Source: Bryobacterales bacterium
GTDB taxonomy: Bacteria; Acidobacteriota; Terriglobia; Bryobacterales; Bryobacteraceae
Direction of reading: 5' to 3'
Assembly (NCBI GenBank): GCA_003517725.1
Contig: DOZZ01000295.1
Span: 1,379 to 6,702, forward strand
Length of the DNA: 5,324 nt
Positions 4,595 through 5,324 of the stretch are shown here, piece by piece. Under the pieces are notes generated by a model that saw nothing but the letters and a program-made list of their open reading frames with translations, did no database searches and had not been told where the DNA came from. Numbering within the stretch: the stretch's first letter is position 1; each line of letters starts with the position of its first letter. A program made the position numbers and the translations under genes.

Positions 4595-5324
4595 ATGCGA
4601 TTTGCCACACTGCTTGTATCCGCCGCGCTCTTGACGCCCTCCTTCGCCTTGGGCGCCAGTAAGGAAATGATCGAGCTGAGCCGCGACGTGGCGCAGTTGC
4701 AGGACCAAGTGCGCACCTTGCAACGCTCCTTCGACGAGCGCATGTCGGGGCTGCAGGTGCTGGTGCAACAGGCGCTCGACTCGTCCATCAAGGCCAACAA
4801 CTCGGTGGCCGTGCTGAACGACCGCCTGAATACCGGCTTGCGGGACATCGGGACCACGGCCAACGCGCCGGTCGCCGCGATCGGCTCCAAGCTCGACGGC
4901 GTGCAGCAGGACGTACAGGCGGTGCGCGAGTCGGTGGCCGACCTGTCGGCGCGCATGGGACGTCTGCAGCAGCAGTTGACCGACGTCAACCTGGCGATCA
5001 AGGGCAGCCAGGTGGCCCAACCCGCCCCCCCGCCCCTCAGCAACAGCAACGTGTTGCCCGCTCCCGAAAACGAAGGCCCGGTAGGTCCCGCTGGAAATAA
5101 CGTGCCATCCGGCAGCCCCGGCGCTCCGCCGGTGAGCGCGACCGTGCTCTACGAAAACGCCAAGCGCGATATGGGCTCCGGCAAAGCACCGCTGGCGCTC
5201 ACGGAATTTCAGGATTACGTGAAATATTATGGCGCCACCGAACTGGCGCCCAACGCGCAGTTCTATATCGGCTACATCCGCTATTCGCAGGATCAGTTCG
5301 ATAAAGCGATCATCGACTTCGACC
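4595..5324 (+). CDS. cpoB: CpoB (YbgF), Tol-Pal-associated coiled-coil/TPR periplasmic protein, cut by window end
   Basis: The frame from the ATG at 4595 stays open for 243 codons to the window edge. CpoB is a periplasmic protein that coordinates peptidoglycan synthase PBP1B with the Tol machine during division in E. coli. The visible part starts with a signal peptide (MRFATLLVSAALLTPSFA, cleavage after Ala18 or Ala21). A long predicted coiled coil follows at about 24-137, rich in Gln/Asp/Val/Leu (for example ELSRDVAQLQDQVRTLQ and VADLSARMGRLQQQL). A Pro/Gly/Asn-rich linker lies at about 141-182. From about 183 comes the start of the TPR domain (TVLYENAKRDMGSGKAPLAL, then FQDYVKYYGATELAPNAQFY), typical of YbgF. 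The remaining TPRs and the stop are outside the window. No Shine-Dalgarno precedes the ATG and a hairpin lies just upstream. Position after pal plus the domain order make the call solid; CpoB naming beyond E. coli-like function is inference. Confidence 0.9.
   Translation, partial: MRFATLLVSAALLTPSFALGASKEMIELSRDVAQLQDQVRTLQRSFDERMSGLQVLVQQALDSSIKANNSVAVLNDRLNTGLRDIGTTANAPVAAIGSKLDGVQQDVQAVRESVADLSARMGRLQQQLTDVNLAIKGSQVAQPAPPPLSNSNVLPAPENEGPVGPAGNNVPSGSPGAPPVSATVLYENAKRDMGSGKAPLALTEFQDYVKYYGATELAPNAQFYIGYIRYSQDQFDKAIIDFD

Noticed and set aside
4361..5020. A minus-strand frame of 219 codons opposite pal and cpoB
   Set aside because: It crosses the pal-cpoB gap, has a His/Arg/Leu-rich low-complexity look, and both plus-strand genes are convincing by signal peptide and domains.

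Overview
This window is a Tol-Pal cell-envelope operon on the plus strand, with the start of a divergent recN gene at the left edge. The order is recN(<-) | tolQ - tolR - tolA/tonB-like - tolB - pal - cpoB(->, runs off the right edge). The DNA is G+C-rich with mostly G/C third codon positions, and every gene is typical of a diderm (outer-membrane) bacterium. The TolQ N-terminus (a short 'LLQI' stretch before the first membrane helix), the compact TonB-like TolA, and a Pal with an immunoglobulin-like domain between lipobox and OmpA domain together suggest Acidobacteriota. That assignment is inferred from remembered family features and is not proven here.

Layout. Positions 1-416 (minus) hold the first 138 codons of recN, with the ABC ATPase Walker A motif. 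Positions 417-479 form a very short divergent intergenic region. It has a perfect TATAAT on the minus strand almost on top of the recN start, a small inverted repeat beside it, and a strong Shine-Dalgarno that points to a TTG start for tolQ at 480. tolQ, tolR, tolA and tolB (480-3721) are packed tightly: gaps of 4 and 5 nt, then a 4-nt ATGA overlap. A 36-nt gap with a clear Shine-Dalgarno and a 12-codon mini-ORF leads to pal (3758-4534). A 60-nt gap with a strong hairpin but no U-tract leads to cpoB (4595 to the end, stop not seen).

How the genes work together, from established knowledge of the family: TolQ and TolR form the proton-motive-force-driven inner-membrane motor. TolA spans the periplasm and transmits energy to TolB and the outer-membrane lipoprotein Pal, which binds peptidoglycan. 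CpoB is a periplasmic coiled-coil/TPR protein that coordinates peptidoglycan synthesis with outer-membrane constriction at division. RecN is a DNA double-strand-break repair ATPase and is functionally unrelated.

I see no tRNA, rRNA, CRISPR array, insertion sequence or other mobile element, and no frameshifted gene. I did not find a wholly undescribed system. The points worth a second look are the domain architecture of Pal and TolA, and the small control elements in the intergenic gaps.
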